The notes below the pieces were generated by a model, which worked only from the letters and a program-made list of their open reading frames with translations, was not told where the DNA came from and did not search any database. Both the position numbers and the translations under genes were made by a program. From assembly GCF_013365535.1 (NCBI RefSeq), contig NZ_CP053590.1, forward strand, positions 2,718,501 to 2,782,500: a stretch of 64,000 nt of DNA. Direction: 5' to 3'. Numbering within the stretch: the stretch's first letter is position 1; the number at the start of each line of letters is the position of its first letter. Shown here in pieces: positions 8,999 through 18,024 of this stretch. Source of the DNA: Aquimarina sp. TRL1. Lineage in GTDB: Bacteria > Bacteroidota > Bacteroidia > Flavobacteriales > Flavobacteriaceae.

Positions 8999-9289
8999 AG
9001 AAACCCCTCTAAAATATATAATACTATACTGTATTTTCCGAGAAGGAATAAATGATGAAGAAGGATAATGGATGCAATAACATTAGCAAATGTGTTTTCT
9101 CTCTGGATAGGGATGTAAATTCTTATTCTTTTATGAAGAAATAAGCTTTGAGATATTATATATTTATATTTTATTACTTGATAATCGAGATGTGTAGGCT
9201 CTGAGTGGGACTCGAAATTAAAATTACATCTTACTATTATATTTTGTGCACTAGTAACAAAGGTAGTAGAAAGATTAAGTACGATATAG
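8999..9289. other. Intergenic region upstream of the Crp/Fnr gene
   Basis: Together with 8926-8952 this leaves 364 nt between genes. Apart from the terminator I see no coding frame. TATATTTTG near 9238-9246 is close to a Bacteroidota -7 box but has three instead of two middle bases. Confidence 0.4.
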
Positions 9290-9910
9290 ATGGAATATTT
9301 ACAGGAATTTATTAAGTATTATCACATTACAGAAGAAGAGTTGATTTCTGAATTAAAAGAACATGCGTACAGCACTATTTTAAAAAAAGGAGAATATGCA
9401 ATTAAAGAGGATGAGTATATCACACTTCTTAAAATTGTTGTCAAAGGAAGAATAAGAGTTTATCAGCAATATGAAGATAAAGAAATTTTAGTATACTATT
9501 TAAGAGCTATGGAAACATGTATTCTATCACTTTCTGCGTGTTTTGAGCATTGTAAGAGTAATGTGAATGCAGTTGCAGAAGAAAATACTGTTTTATTAAA
9601 TATCCCTGTCCGCTTTGTAAAGGAGTGGAGTTTTAACTATCGATCCTGGCATGATTTTACGATTAATACATTTAGGGAAAGTCTTACTATCATGTCTTTT
9701 AACTATTCCAAATTGGCATTTGAACCACTCAAAAATCGCTTGTTAGACTACATTATCCAGGAATCTTCAGACAGTACATTATACCTTTCTCATTCGCAGT
9801 TAGCTAAAGAATTGGGGACGACAAGAGAAGTTATTTCTAGGATTTTAAAAAAACTGGAGCAAGAGAAAAAATTAGTGTTAGGGCAAAAAACAATTAAAGT
9901 TTTAATATAA
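9290..9910 (+). CDS. Crp/Fnr-family transcriptional regulator
   Basis: At 206 residues this is typical family length. The N-terminal half is a cyclic-nucleotide-binding-like beta barrel (about 15-120: ILKKGEYAIKEDEY, IVVKGRIRVYQQY). A winged helix lies at about 160-200 (LSHSQLAKELGTTREVISRILKKLEQEKKL). The recognition helix reads R-E-V-I-S-R, the same R-E-x-x-x-R spacing as Arg180, Glu181 and Arg185 of E. coli CRP, which read TGTGA half-sites. No Fe-S cysteine cluster is visible, so it is not an obvious oxygen sensor, and the ligand is unknown. A perfect TGTGA-N6-TCACA palindrome follows 139 bases after its stop, so the two downstream genes are likely targets. Confidence 0.9.
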   Translation: MEYLQEFIKYYHITEEELISELKEHAYSTILKKGEYAIKEDEYITLLKIVVKGRIRVYQQYEDKEILVYYLRAMETCILSLSACFEHCKSNVNAVAEENTVLLNIPVRFVKEWSFNYRSWHDFTINTFRESLTIMSFNYSKLAFEPLKNRLLDYIIQESSDSTLYLSHSQLAKELGTTREVISRILKKLEQEKKLVLGQKTIKVLI

Positions 9911-10048
9911 ACTTTTCAATAAGAAGAGAACCATATAGAAGCCCCCCTTTTTTACATCAAAAATAGAGAACCTGTTTTGCTAATGGTTGGGAAGACCTTA
10001 GCAGGAAAATTTCTAATTACTGAGTTATTAGACCTTGTTTTTATTGCT

Positions 10049-10094
10049 TGTGACATTTGTCACAGGTTTATCATTAAAAAACCCGGTTATTTTG
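10049..10094 (+). promoter_or_regulatory. Perfect CRP-type operator plus a near-consensus -7 box
   Basis: TGTGACATTTGTCACA (10049-10064) fits TGTGA-N6-TCACA exactly and is symmetric over seven bases per arm. TTATTTTG (10087-10094) differs at one base from TAnnTTTG. If transcription starts four bases after that box, the operator is centred at -41.5, the class II activator position. The box assignment and the start point are inferred. Confidence 0.7.
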
Positions 10095-10136
10095 CATCAT
10101 AATGATAATGAACAACCTAATTTAAGTTTAAAAATT

Positions 10137-11036
10137 ATGATGATGTATCTGAATAAATTAATGGTATTGACGGGCGTATTTACTCTATTTATAGGATCTT
10201 GTGTAGGGCAGGAACCTAAAAACCAAAAGATAAAAACAGCGCAAAACTATATAGAACAGCCTCCGTTAGCACACCATCAGGTAGCGCTAGAAGTATTGAC
10301 AGCTAGCAAAAAATGGATAGAAGAATTTAATAAAGGAAAAGGAGAAAAATGTGGGAAGAGCTATGCAAAAAATGCTTACATGCGTGTGATTCCGGTAGGG
10401 GGTAAAAATGGAAATAAAAATATATCACAGTTTTGGATTGATTTTATTAAGTCAGGAGCTTCCAATCTGGTATATACTGATGTCAATGTAGCAGTGATAC
10501 ATGAAAAACAGGTACTTTTATCTGCCAATTGGCAGATGAATGTCGGAAGAGGGGTAATCTATCAGGAAAAATGGGAAAAAGTAAATGGAACATGGGTAAT
10601 TACCTATGATGATTTTGAAATCTTAGAACACTTTAGAGCTCCCAAAACAATACAAACAGACCCATTGGCAAGTCACAAAGCATTAGAAGGAGTTATTAAA
10701 GCGTCTATGCATTGGACAACAGGATTCAATACCCAAAATATTCAAACATGTAGTGATGGCTATACAAAAAATGCAACTTTAAGCCCTTCTCCTTTTCCTG
10801 AGGTAATAGGGAAGAAAGGCATACAGACATTTTGGACAGAACTTATCAAAGGAGGTGCTAAAAATTTAATTTATCACTCCCCTACATTTACATCCGTAGC
10901 AGAAAACCGAGTAGTACTTTCATCTAATTGGTCGATGAATATAGGAGAAGGAAAGATTTATCAGGAGAAATGGATTTTAAAAGATGGAAAATGGTTATTG
11001 GATTACGACGATTTTCAGGTTTTAAAACAGTATTAA
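10137..11036 (+). CDS. Lipoprotein with two tandem NTF2/SnoaL-like domains
   Basis: The frame is open from 10035, but I place the start at the ATG cluster 10137/10140/10143: it gives a proper lipoprotein signal (MYLNKLMVLTGVFTLFIGSC) and leaves the CRP-type site upstream. About 300 residues follow. The body is an internal duplication of a roughly 115-residue unit. Both units share the order A-L-E...W...F-N...C...Y-x-K-N-A...FW...I-K-x-G-A-x-N-L-x-Y...S-x-N-W-x-M-N...IYQEKW...YDDF. The fold resembles DUF4440/SnoaL (NTF2-like), which can be enzymatic or ligand-binding. The conserved Cys in each unit is notable. The next gene is a VOC protein 72 bases on, probably the same transcript. No specific function is known. 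Confidence 0.75.
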   Translation: MMMYLNKLMVLTGVFTLFIGSCVGQEPKNQKIKTAQNYIEQPPLAHHQVALEVLTASKKWIEEFNKGKGEKCGKSYAKNAYMRVIPVGGKNGNKNISQFWIDFIKSGASNLVYTDVNVAVIHEKQVLLSANWQMNVGRGVIYQEKWEKVNGTWVITYDDFEILEHFRAPKTIQTDPLASHKALEGVIKASMHWTTGFNTQNIQTCSDGYTKNATLSPSPFPEVIGKKGIQTFWTELIKGGAKNLIYHSPTFTSVAENRVVLSSNWSMNIGEGKIYQEKWILKDGKWLLDYDDFQVLKQY

Positions 11037-11108
11037 TCGATATTATAAATATAACAAGAATGAGGTTTAATATATTTTTAAAGCCAGTTCTTTTTTAAGA
11101 GAAATAAA

Positions 11109-11972
11109 ATGAAGTTTAAAGGTTTTTCATTACATATAAACCACCCAGAAGAGACACTCTCTTTTTATCAGGATATAATAGGGTTCAGACTTGTAGAACA
11201 ATACCAAGTTGAAAATCATACCATTTTTTGTCTGGAAAGTAAAGCAAGAGGATATGATCTGGAGCTTATCTATAATCAGGAGAGTGAGAATATAAGTTAT
11301 GCACATGAGATGCAGGATAATTATTGGAAGTATAGTTTATTTGTAGATGATATTAAAAGAGTATATCATCGATTAAACCAAATAAAACACACTACAGGAG
11401 AGGCATACCAATTCGGGGATATCGGGTATTTAATGCACACCGCGGATACAGAAAGTCATAAGATAGAATTTATTCAGAAAACATTTGAACAACATAGCAG
11501 GCAGACAGTATCTAATGATTTGTTCTTCTTAAAAGAACAACCGGTTTTAGGTCTACTGACGATTCGTACAAAAGATCCGGTAAAAATGCTGCGTTTTTTC
11601 GAGAGCACTCTAGGACTAAAGCTATTCGTACGAATGTATGTAGAAAAGGGAGAAGGGTTTACACTTTACTTTTTAGGAGATAGAGAATTAGTACCTCCGA
11701 ATCCAGACATTGATGCTATCGAAAATAGAGAATGGATGTATCAACAAAATCATTTGTTTATTGAGATTCAATATTATTGGGGGAGTGAATATAAAGAAGG
11801 TTTTGATTTATGCCGAAATAAAAGAGGTCTTAAATCAATTAATTTTGTAGGGAATTTAGAAACCGTAAAAGAAAAGTTGTTACTCTATGAAGTGCAGTTT
11901 GTAGAAAGAGAAACCAGTATTATTTTTAATACACTTGATGCACATGAAATTATAGTAACCCAAGCAATATAA
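11109..11972 (+). CDS. Protein with two VOC (glyoxalase/dioxygenase-fold) domains
   Basis: 287 residues with two VOC domains: about 4-130 (FSLHINHPEETLSFYQDIIGF...) and about 145-285 (LLTIRTKDPVKMLRFFESTLGLKL...). Members bind divalent metal with His and Glu and act as lyases, dioxygenases or resistance proteins. His10 and Glu in the HKIEFIQ stretch are candidate ligands of the first domain; the second lacks an obvious N-terminal His (LTIRTKD) and may be structural. There is no signal peptide, so it is cytosolic. It follows the NTF2-like lipoprotein and probably belongs to the same Crp-controlled unit. The product cannot be named more closely. Confidence 0.75.
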   Translation: MKFKGFSLHINHPEETLSFYQDIIGFRLVEQYQVENHTIFCLESKARGYDLELIYNQESENISYAHEMQDNYWKYSLFVDDIKRVYHRLNQIKHTTGEAYQFGDIGYLMHTADTESHKIEFIQKTFEQHSRQTVSNDLFFLKEQPVLGLLTIRTKDPVKMLRFFESTLGLKLFVRMYVEKGEGFTLYFLGDRELVPPNPDIDAIENREWMYQQNHLFIEIQYYWGSEYKEGFDLCRNKRGLKSINFVGNLETVKEKLLLYEVQFVERETSIIFNTLDAHEIIVTQAI

Positions 11973-11973
11973 A

Positions 11974-11996
11974 TATATGTGCGCATATAGGTTTTT
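11974..11996 (+). terminator. Weak hairpin with T-run after the VOC gene
   Basis: TATATG (11974-11979) pairs with CATATA (11984-11989) around TGCG; GG and five T follow, right after the stop codon. The stem is short and AT-rich. Confidence 0.4.
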
Positions 11997-12193
11997 AAAT
12001 GTTTTTTCTATGTTGTACACTGTTTTTTTACGCGGTTAGATATAAGTTGTAAAGTTTATTTTTGAAGGTTAATATAGATTTTTTCGAAGGTTATACTATA
12101 TATTTTATAACTTTTTAAGAAAACATTATTCTTTTTTAAAGAAAAAAAAATCGTGAGTTTTTCTTCCTTTATTCCTCACAAAATCAACTTAAT

Positions 12194-15100
12194 ATGAAAC
12201 TTTATAGGAAAAAAAATTTTCGCCGATTAAGGACATACTGTTTAACTTTCGGGGTATTGACTACCGGACTTACAGGAGTTGCACAACAAACTCAAACAAG
12301 ATCGTCTACTAATACTTTTTCAGGTTTTCAAGGACAGGTTTCTTTGAAGGATTCTCAAACATCTCCTCGGGATAACCCTAGAGCTCGTTGGGAATATCAT
12401 ATGGAAAAAATAGTAGATCCTTCTACAAAAAAGCTTCCGGAGGATATTCGAAAAAAGGAAATAGCTTTTGTCAAAGGAATTTTAGAAGGAAAAGAGTTGT
12501 CAAAATCGGTTGCAAAACAACAAAAATCAGGAAAACATAATTATTACTACTGGAAGCAACGAGGACCTGCAAATGTTGGAGGGCGTACGCGTGCATTGGC
12601 AGTTGATCGAACGAATGAAAACGTAATTCTGGCAGGAGGAGTTACTGGAGGATTGTGGCGATCAGAAGATGCCGGGAATTCCTGGAGACAAATTTCAGGT
12701 TTCTATGATAACCCTGCTATAACCAGTATTGTTCAGGATCCAAGACCAGGTAAAGAGCATATCTGGTATTATGGAGGAGGAGAGCGATACGGTTCAACCG
12801 GAGATGGCATCTCTTTTGAAGCAGGGGGGATTTATAAATCGGTGAATGGAGGAAGAAGTTTTTCGGTACTATCTTCCTCTGTAGTGCCTATGACTAAAAA
12901 AGCAAAAAAAGAATTTGCTTTCGTAAATAGTTTAGCAGTTGACGCTACTACCGGTAATTTGTATGTGGCTTCTACAGAAGGCGTTTATCGCTGGGAAGAA
13001 AACACTTTTGAAACCATTCGAACAATTGATCCTGTAAATCAACGTTTTGGATCAGGGTATAATATTGCAGTGTCTCCTACCGGTCAGGTATATGCGGCAT
13101 ATAATGGAGATTCTTCTTTTTATCAGAATCCTGACCAACCCTTTTTTTTCTCTTCAACAGATCAGGGAAATACCTGGAAAGATATTTCGCCACCTCTTGA
13201 AATGACTAAAAATTTTAATGGAAGAGCAATTATTGAAATAGATCCTTCTGATGAGAATCGAATCTATTTATTTGTTACCACGATGAGAGAGGATTATAAC
13301 TCAGCAAACGTTTACCGATATCAGGTAACTGATAGAGAGCCCTGGACAGATTTGAGTCAAAATCTATTAATGAATCAAGGTTTTGTAAATAGTTTAACCA
13401 CGCAAGGAGGTTATAATATGGTCTTTGAAGTCCACCCTACAAATCCAAATATCATTTTTGTAGGAGGCGCCAATTTATTTCGTTCCGAAACGGGACTTAC
13501 AACTCCTTTAGAGATAAAAGACAGAGTCGGGGGGTATTGTTCTGATACAGGAATGGAATACCATCATGCAGATCAACATGCCTTATGGTTTTATGAATCA
13601 GATCCTAATAAAATGCTTTCTGCAAATGATGGAGGAGTTCACCTCACGAATAATCTTATGGGCAAAGGATGTGAAGGAATGAAATGGAAATCTTTAAGTA
13701 ATGGATATTATACAACACAACCATATCATGTTTCATTTGACCCGAATTCTAAAAAAGAAGAACTATTAGCAGGTTTTCAGGATAATGGAAGCTGGTATAG
13801 TGACTCCAGAAGATCAGATCATCCTTGGGATTTTATTCATGGGGCAGATGGAGGATACAGTGCGATTGCTGATCATGGAAAAACCATGTATGTTTCGACG
13901 CAAGGAGGATATGTGATTAGATATAAAAAGGATAATAATGGCACTGTAATAGACTCGGGAACAGTGGTGTCTCCAAAAGAGGCTAATCTTCATGGTTTTA
14001 TTGTTCCGTTTATGTTAGACCCGATCAATGATAACATCATGTATTATCTGGGAAGGAAAACAGTGTGGAGAAATAATAACCTGGATAGTATTCCTGCTAC
14101 CGGTAATCAGGAACATATAACTATCAACTGGGAGGGGTTAGAATTAGGAGTGTCAGGAACGCCATCGGCTATTGGATTATCAAGATACCCTGTAGGGAAC
14201 CGAATGTATATCGGAACTAAAACCGGAACTATATATCGACTAGATAATGCCAATGTAGCCAATGGACCGGCAAAAGATATTAGCTCCGGAAAGGGGTTAC
14301 CTCAGGGGTATATTAATCATATAAATGTAGACCCATCAAATTCAGATCGCGCAATAGTAACTTATTCTAATTATGGAATTCCCAGTCTTTTTATTACAGA
14401 AGACGGAGGAGAAACCTGGACTGATATCGGAGGGAATCTGGAAGAACAATCGGATGGAAAAGGAAATGGTCCTTCTGCTAAAGCATCTGCTTTTTTGGGA
14501 GGTAGTAATAGTGCTCTAGGAGTGAATTTTCAAACTGTTTTTGTGGCGACTAGTACAGGGTTGTATTATACTCGTCATTTGAAAGGAAAAAACACCTACT
14601 GGTATAAAGAGCCTTTTGTAGTAGGAAATGCATTGACAACAACAGTACAAACCAGAAAAGATGGATTTATAGCAATATCATCTCATGGAAATGGAATGTT
14701 CTCTGCTAAGTTCCCGGTATTTTTTAATCCAATTCCAGAACCTACGATACACGTGGCACAGATGCTGGATAATATTGAGGTAGATTATCGGGATAATTAT
14801 ACAACTTCTATAGATGTATCCAACGTATTTGAGACTGATGATGGAAACCCTCCTTCCATATCACTTATCAATTCTAATCCAGCATTAGTGACAGCAGCAT
14901 TAAACGGAGATTTGTTAACGCTGAACTATAAAGGAAATACAAATGTGGGAAGTGCTACAATTACACTGATAGCCAAAAAAGGAGAAGAACAAACTTCTGA
15001 AGGTTTCTCTTTTATATCTAAGGAACCAATGTTATATGATCAGAAGCAACGAGGAACAGTGAACTCCTTTTTAACATCGTATACTAATGATCAAGGATAT

Positions 15101-15877
15101 GCCTCACAAGGAGCAGACGATTTTACGATCCCAGCAGGAGAAATTTGGAATATTAGAAGAATTATAGCTTTTACACATTCTAGTGAATATATACCTTTTG
15201 CCGTTGAAGATATTAGTTCTTTGAAAATTCAGTTGTATAATGATCAAAATGGAAAACCAGGAACATTAAGAGAAGAGTATTCTGTAGATAAGCTGGATTT
15301 TCTTGATAAAGATATTTCTATAGTGTTACCTTCAATACTTCAATTAGAAGAGGGAACCTATTGGATAAGTATTATACCTCACCTAAAGAATGAGAAGTCT
15401 CAGTGGATTTGGGGAACATATGACATATATAGTTCGGATATAAAAGGAGCTCCCGCTCATTATTTAGGTAAAAACTTTTTTTCAGATCAACCTGATATAA
15501 CTACCTGGACACCTGTTCATGAGATAGAAAAGTATGCTCCTTACATCGAGAAATGTGATGCAAGATTTCAGTTGTTTGGAGTAAAAGAAGGGGAAACGTC
15601 TAAACGACCGGAAGAAACAACAGAGTTACCATTGTTATTATGGCCTAACCCCTCTCATGATTTTTGTCAGATAGATTTCAAAACGATTCGCAAATTTGAT
15701 AAAAAAGTAACGATAGACGTATTTGATGCATTAGGTAATAATATCAAGAAAATAAATCAGATCAGAACACAGATCGGACAGTATTTCTTAAATATTCAGA
15801 GTTTACCCAAAGGAACTTATATCGTTAAAATTACAGGTAAAAAGACAAATAAAACATTTAAGATTTTGAAAAAGTAA
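12194..15877 (+). CDS. Large secreted BNR/sortilin-type beta-propeller protein with T9SS tail
   Basis: The 1227-residue protein has a signal peptide ending near GVAQQ. A long beta-propeller region (about 110-830) has repeated sialidase/BNR-like turns such as WRSEDAGNSWRQI, FSSTDQGNTWKDI and FITEDGGETWTDI, as in VPS10/sortilin-like and xyloglucanase-like propellers. Residues about 840-920 look like a cadherin/Ig-like linker and about 930-1120 a jelly-roll-like domain. The C-terminus is a T9SS type A sorting domain (LLLWPNPSHDFCQIDF..., ending KTNKTFKILKK). The Asp-rich propeller turns do not by themselves identify a glycosidase, and I see no unambiguous catalytic pair. It stands alone in its transcription unit. 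It is likely a surface or released adhesin or carbohydrate-active protein. Confidence 0.8.
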   Translation: MKLYRKKNFRRLRTYCLTFGVLTTGLTGVAQQTQTRSSTNTFSGFQGQVSLKDSQTSPRDNPRARWEYHMEKIVDPSTKKLPEDIRKKEIAFVKGILEGKELSKSVAKQQKSGKHNYYYWKQRGPANVGGRTRALAVDRTNENVILAGGVTGGLWRSEDAGNSWRQISGFYDNPAITSIVQDPRPGKEHIWYYGGGERYGSTGDGISFEAGGIYKSVNGGRSFSVLSSSVVPMTKKAKKEFAFVNSLAVDATTGNLYVASTEGVYRWEENTFETIRTIDPVNQRFGSGYNIAVSPTGQVYAAYNGDSSFYQNPDQPFFFSSTDQGNTWKDISPPLEMTKNFNGRAIIEIDPSDENRIYLFVTTMREDYNSANVYRYQVTDREPWTDLSQNLLMNQGFVNSLTTQGGYNMVFEVHPTNPNIIFVGGANLFRSETGLTTPLEIKDRVGGYCSDTGMEYHHADQHALWFYESDPNKMLSANDGGVHLTNNLMGKGCEGMKWKSLSNGYYTTQPYHVSFDPNSKKEELLAGFQDNGSWYSDSRRSDHPWDFIHGADGGYSAIADHGKTMYVSTQGGYVIRYKKDNNGTVIDSGTVVSPKEANLHGFIVPFMLDPINDNIMYYLGRKTVWRNNNLDSIPATGNQEHITINWEGLELGVSGTPSAIGLSRYPVGNRMYIGTKTGTIYRLDNANVANGPAKDISSGKGLPQGYINHINVDPSNSDRAIVTYSNYGIPSLFITEDGGETWTDIGGNLEEQSDGKGNGPSAKASAFLGGSNSALGVNFQTVFVATSTGLYYTRHLKGKNTYWYKEPFVVGNALTTTVQTRKDGFIAISSHGNGMFSAKFPVFFNPIPEPTIHVAQMLDNIEVDYRDNYTTSIDVSNVFETDDGNPPSISLINSNPALVTAALNGDLLTLNYKGNTNVGSATITLIAKKGEEQTSEGFSFISKEPMLYDQKQRGTVNSFLTSYTNDQGYASQGADDFTIPAGEIWNIRRIIAFTHSSEYIPFAVEDISSLKIQLYNDQNGKPGTLREEYSVDKLDFLDKDISIVLPSILQLEEGTYWISIIPHLKNEKSQWIWGTYDIYSSDIKGAPAHYLGKNFFSDQPDITTWTPVHEIEKYAPYIEKCDARFQLFGVKEGETSKRPEETTELPLLLWPNPSHDFCQIDFKTIRKFDKKVTIDVFDALGNNIKKINQIRTQIGQYFLNIQSLPKGTYIVKITGKKTNKTFKILKK

Positions 15878-15927
15878 TAAAGAAATATCACTTGCTGTTG
15901 CATTAGGAGGTGATACCTGTTTTTCAA

Positions 15928-15959
15928 ACAAATTCCCTGGATGAGTCTGGGGAATTTGT
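15928..15959. terminator. Hairpin between convergent genes, possible bidirectional terminator
   Basis: ACAAATTCCC (15928-15937) and GGGAATTTGT (15950-15959) form a perfect 10-bp stem. T-rich but interrupted sequence flanks it on both strands. It sits between the converging propeller gene and hpaG. Confidence 0.5.
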
Positions 15960-16139
15960 ATATAAGACATTTTTTATTCAAAAACCGGTAGAAGAATATC
16001 AGATAATAAAAAGAACTAAACCTATTGAATTGATATATAATAGATAATTGATCAATTGTTCTTAGAAATAAACGAGGAAGTGTTTTCTTTATGAGTAGTA
16101 TAGAAAATGACAGATGACATTAGGGAATAAGAAGGTTAT

Positions 16140-17009
16140 TCACATACTCTTTTCATCCTCAACACCATTTTTTAAAATACCAATTTCAGGAACACTTACT
16201 GTAACGATATCTCCAGGAGCTAAATAGATAGGAGGACTGAATCTGGCGCCAGCTCCATTAGGTGTTCCTGTCGAAATCATATCACCTGGTTTTAAAGTCA
16301 TAAAAGTACTGAGATATGAAATGATATAAGCGAATGAGAACATAAGATTAGCGGTTGTGTCCTGTTGACGTACTTCCCCGTTGACACGAGTTTCTATAGT
16401 TAGGTTCGTATAATCTGTAATCTCAGTAGCGGTCACAAACCAAGGACCGATTGCACCCGATTTCTCAAAGTTTTTTCCTTGTGTAACATTGAATTTTGCA
16501 TGTCGAACCCAATCGCGGATGGTTCCTTCATTCATTAAGGTCAAACCTGCTATATGTTCCAGTGCTCTATTTTCAGGGATACGTCTTCCCGGTTTACCAA
16601 TGACAATGACAATTTCTCCCTCATAATCTAGTTGATGAGATTCAGGAGGGCGAACCAGGTTTTGTTGATGTCCGGTAAAAGAATCCAGATATCGCAAGAA
16701 CAAACTTGGATATTGAGGTAATTCAGAATTGTCTTTGTACTCAGCATTTCTATTCGTATAATTAACCCCGATACAAGCGATTTTTTCTCCAGATAATATA
16801 GGAGGAACATATTCGATCTCCTGTTCTGTATACGCAATTCCAGTATTCCGGGCAATATCTTCTAATTTTTCTAAACGATCCGTCTGGATCCAATGACATA
16901 AGTCAAAACCATGATCTTTTCCAATATCTGTCAGGAAAATACTGTTTCCCTTCTCTATTATTGATCCATAGGTAATCCTGTTATTGATCTTATATGATGC
17001 AAATTTCAT
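16140..17009 (-). CDS. hpaG: Fumarylacetoacetate-hydrolase-family protein, probable HpaG decarboxylase/isomerase
   Basis: 289 residues with one FAH domain (about 70-285). The metal-binding E-x-E appears as DYEGEIVIVIG, and the family stretches ACIGVNYTNRNAEY and ISTGTPNGAGA are present. In the 4-hydroxyphenylacetate pathway HpaG decarboxylates 5-oxopent-3-ene-1,2,5-tricarboxylate and isomerises the product. E. coli HpaG is a two-domain fusion, whereas this is one domain, as in several other bacteria. It diverges from hpaH and the rest of the hpa genes, and its own promoter carries the shared 65-bp element. The generic family also includes acylpyruvases, so the name rests on context. Confidence 0.82.
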   Translation of the reverse strand: MKFASYKINNRITYGSIIEKGNSIFLTDIGKDHGFDLCHWIQTDRLEKLEDIARNTGIAYTEQEIEYVPPILSGEKIACIGVNYTNRNAEYKDNSELPQYPSLFLRYLDSFTGHQQNLVRPPESHQLDYEGEIVIVIGKPGRRIPENRALEHIAGLTLMNEGTIRDWVRHAKFNVTQGKNFEKSGAIGPWFVTATEITDYTNLTIETRVNGEVRQQDTTANLMFSFAYIISYLSTFMTLKPGDMISTGTPNGAGARFSPPIYLAPGDIVTVSVPEIGILKNGVEDEKSM

Positions 17010-17033
17010 AGTTAAACGCTCATTTTAGAATTC

Positions 17034-17098
17034 CAAAAATAGATTTGAAATTTCTTTTTGTATTGCATTAAAGTGTAGCTTTTCTTTAACTTATATGA
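17034..17098 (-). promoter_or_regulatory. hpaG promoter with the shared 65-bp catabolic element (degenerate)
   Basis: Read on the minus strand: TCATATAA (17098-17091), 18 nt, TTTAATGCA (17072-17064), 22 nt, then TATTTTTG (17041-17034), a perfect TAnnTTTG box. Compared with the best copies the half-sites match 5 of 8 and 7 of 9 bases, at identical spacing. The predicted transcript leader is about 20 nt. Confidence 0.65.
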
Positions 17099-17129
17099 AG
17101 CTCTTTTCTTGTTTAAATAAAAAATAATT

Positions 17130-17165
17130 TACATAAAACTATAAGGATTAATACACTTTTTGTAA
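17130..17165 (+). promoter_or_regulatory. Inverted repeat of the same half-sites upstream of hpaH
   Basis: TACATAAAA (17130-17138), 18 nt, TTTTTGTAA (17157-17165) is an inverted pair of the half-sites seen in the other catabolic promoters. No TAnnTTTG box lies 22 nt downstream, so the -7 box for hpaH remains unassigned. It may serve hpaH, or act with the neighbouring hpaG element. Confidence 0.5.
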
Positions 17166-17217
17166 AACATGATTCTAAATAAATAACGAACTATGTACAA
17201 TACAAAAAAGATACAAT

Positions 17218-18021
17218 ATGCTTAGTAAGAAGCAAATAAAAGAAGAAGCTGTTCTGTTACATCAGGCAGAAAAAAAAAGACTACAGTTAGAAGCAACTAC
17301 AGTGAGATATCCTGAAATGCAAATAGAAGATTCCTATGCTATCCAAGAAGAGTGGATGCGAATTAAAAAGAACGAAGGACAGAAGGTAATAGGGTACAAA
17401 ATAGGGTTGACTTCAAAAGTGATGCAAGCAGCTATGTCCATAGATGAGCCGGATTATGGGACATTGTTGGATAGTATGTACTTTGAACATGGCTGTACAA
17501 TCAAAGCTTCTGATTTTTTAGACCCGAGAATAGAAGTAGAATTAGCGTTCGTATTAAAGAAACCGTTGTTTGGAAAATACCTGACAGTCGAAGATGTTAT
17601 AGCGGCTACAGATTATGTCACTCCTGCATTAGAAGTAATCGCAGCCAGAACTTATCGAGTACATCCAGAGAATGGATATACACGTACGGTTAGGGATACT
17701 ATTGCAGACAATGCAGCGAATGCAGCAATTATTCTTGGTCAGGAGAAGGTGAAACCGACAACAATAGACCTGAGATGGGTCAGCGCGCTTTTATATAAGA
17801 ATAAATGTATTGAAGAATCCGGAGTAGCAGCAGCTGTACTAGATCATCCTGCAAAAGGCGTTGTCTGGTTAGCTCAGAAGTATGCGAATCACGGTATAGC
17901 CCTAGAAGCAGGTCAGATCATTTTATCAGGATCATTTACGAGACCTATAAAAGTAAGTAAAGGGGATCGTGTTACAGCAGATTATAATGAACTCGGAAAA
18001 GTTGAATGTAAATTTTTGTAA
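17218..18021 (+). CDS. hpaH: 2-oxo-hept-4-ene-1,7-dioate hydratase
   Basis: 267 residues, as in HpaH/HpcG of enterobacteria. The family is related to FAH and 2-hydroxypentadienoate hydratases. The metal-ligand motif DPRIEVELAFVL (E-x-E, near residue 106) and the stretch GYTRTVRDTIADNAANAA are well conserved. It adds water to 2-oxohept-4-ene-1,7-dioate to give 4-hydroxy-2-oxoheptanedioate, the substrate of the next gene's aldolase. The stop lies three bases before hpaI, so the two are translated from one mRNA. Cytosolic. Confidence 0.92.
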   Translation: MLSKKQIKEEAVLLHQAEKKRLQLEATTVRYPEMQIEDSYAIQEEWMRIKKNEGQKVIGYKIGLTSKVMQAAMSIDEPDYGTLLDSMYFEHGCTIKASDFLDPRIEVELAFVLKKPLFGKYLTVEDVIAATDYVTPALEVIAARTYRVHPENGYTRTVRDTIADNAANAAIILGQEKVKPTTIDLRWVSALLYKNKCIEESGVAAAVLDHPAKGVVWLAQKYANHGIALEAGQIILSGSFTRPIKVSKGDRVTADYNELGKVECKFL

Positions 18022-18024
18022 GGT

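Noticed and set aside
10035..10136. Longer N-terminus for the NTF2-like lipoprotein
   Set aside because: It would bury the lipoprotein signal 34 residues in and place the CRP-type site inside the coding region; the ATG at 10137 fits better.
11109..11972. Assigning the double VOC protein as an extradiol dioxygenase
   Set aside because: Unlike HpaD, the C-terminal domain lacks a clear His-His-Glu triad, and it lies outside the hpa operon.
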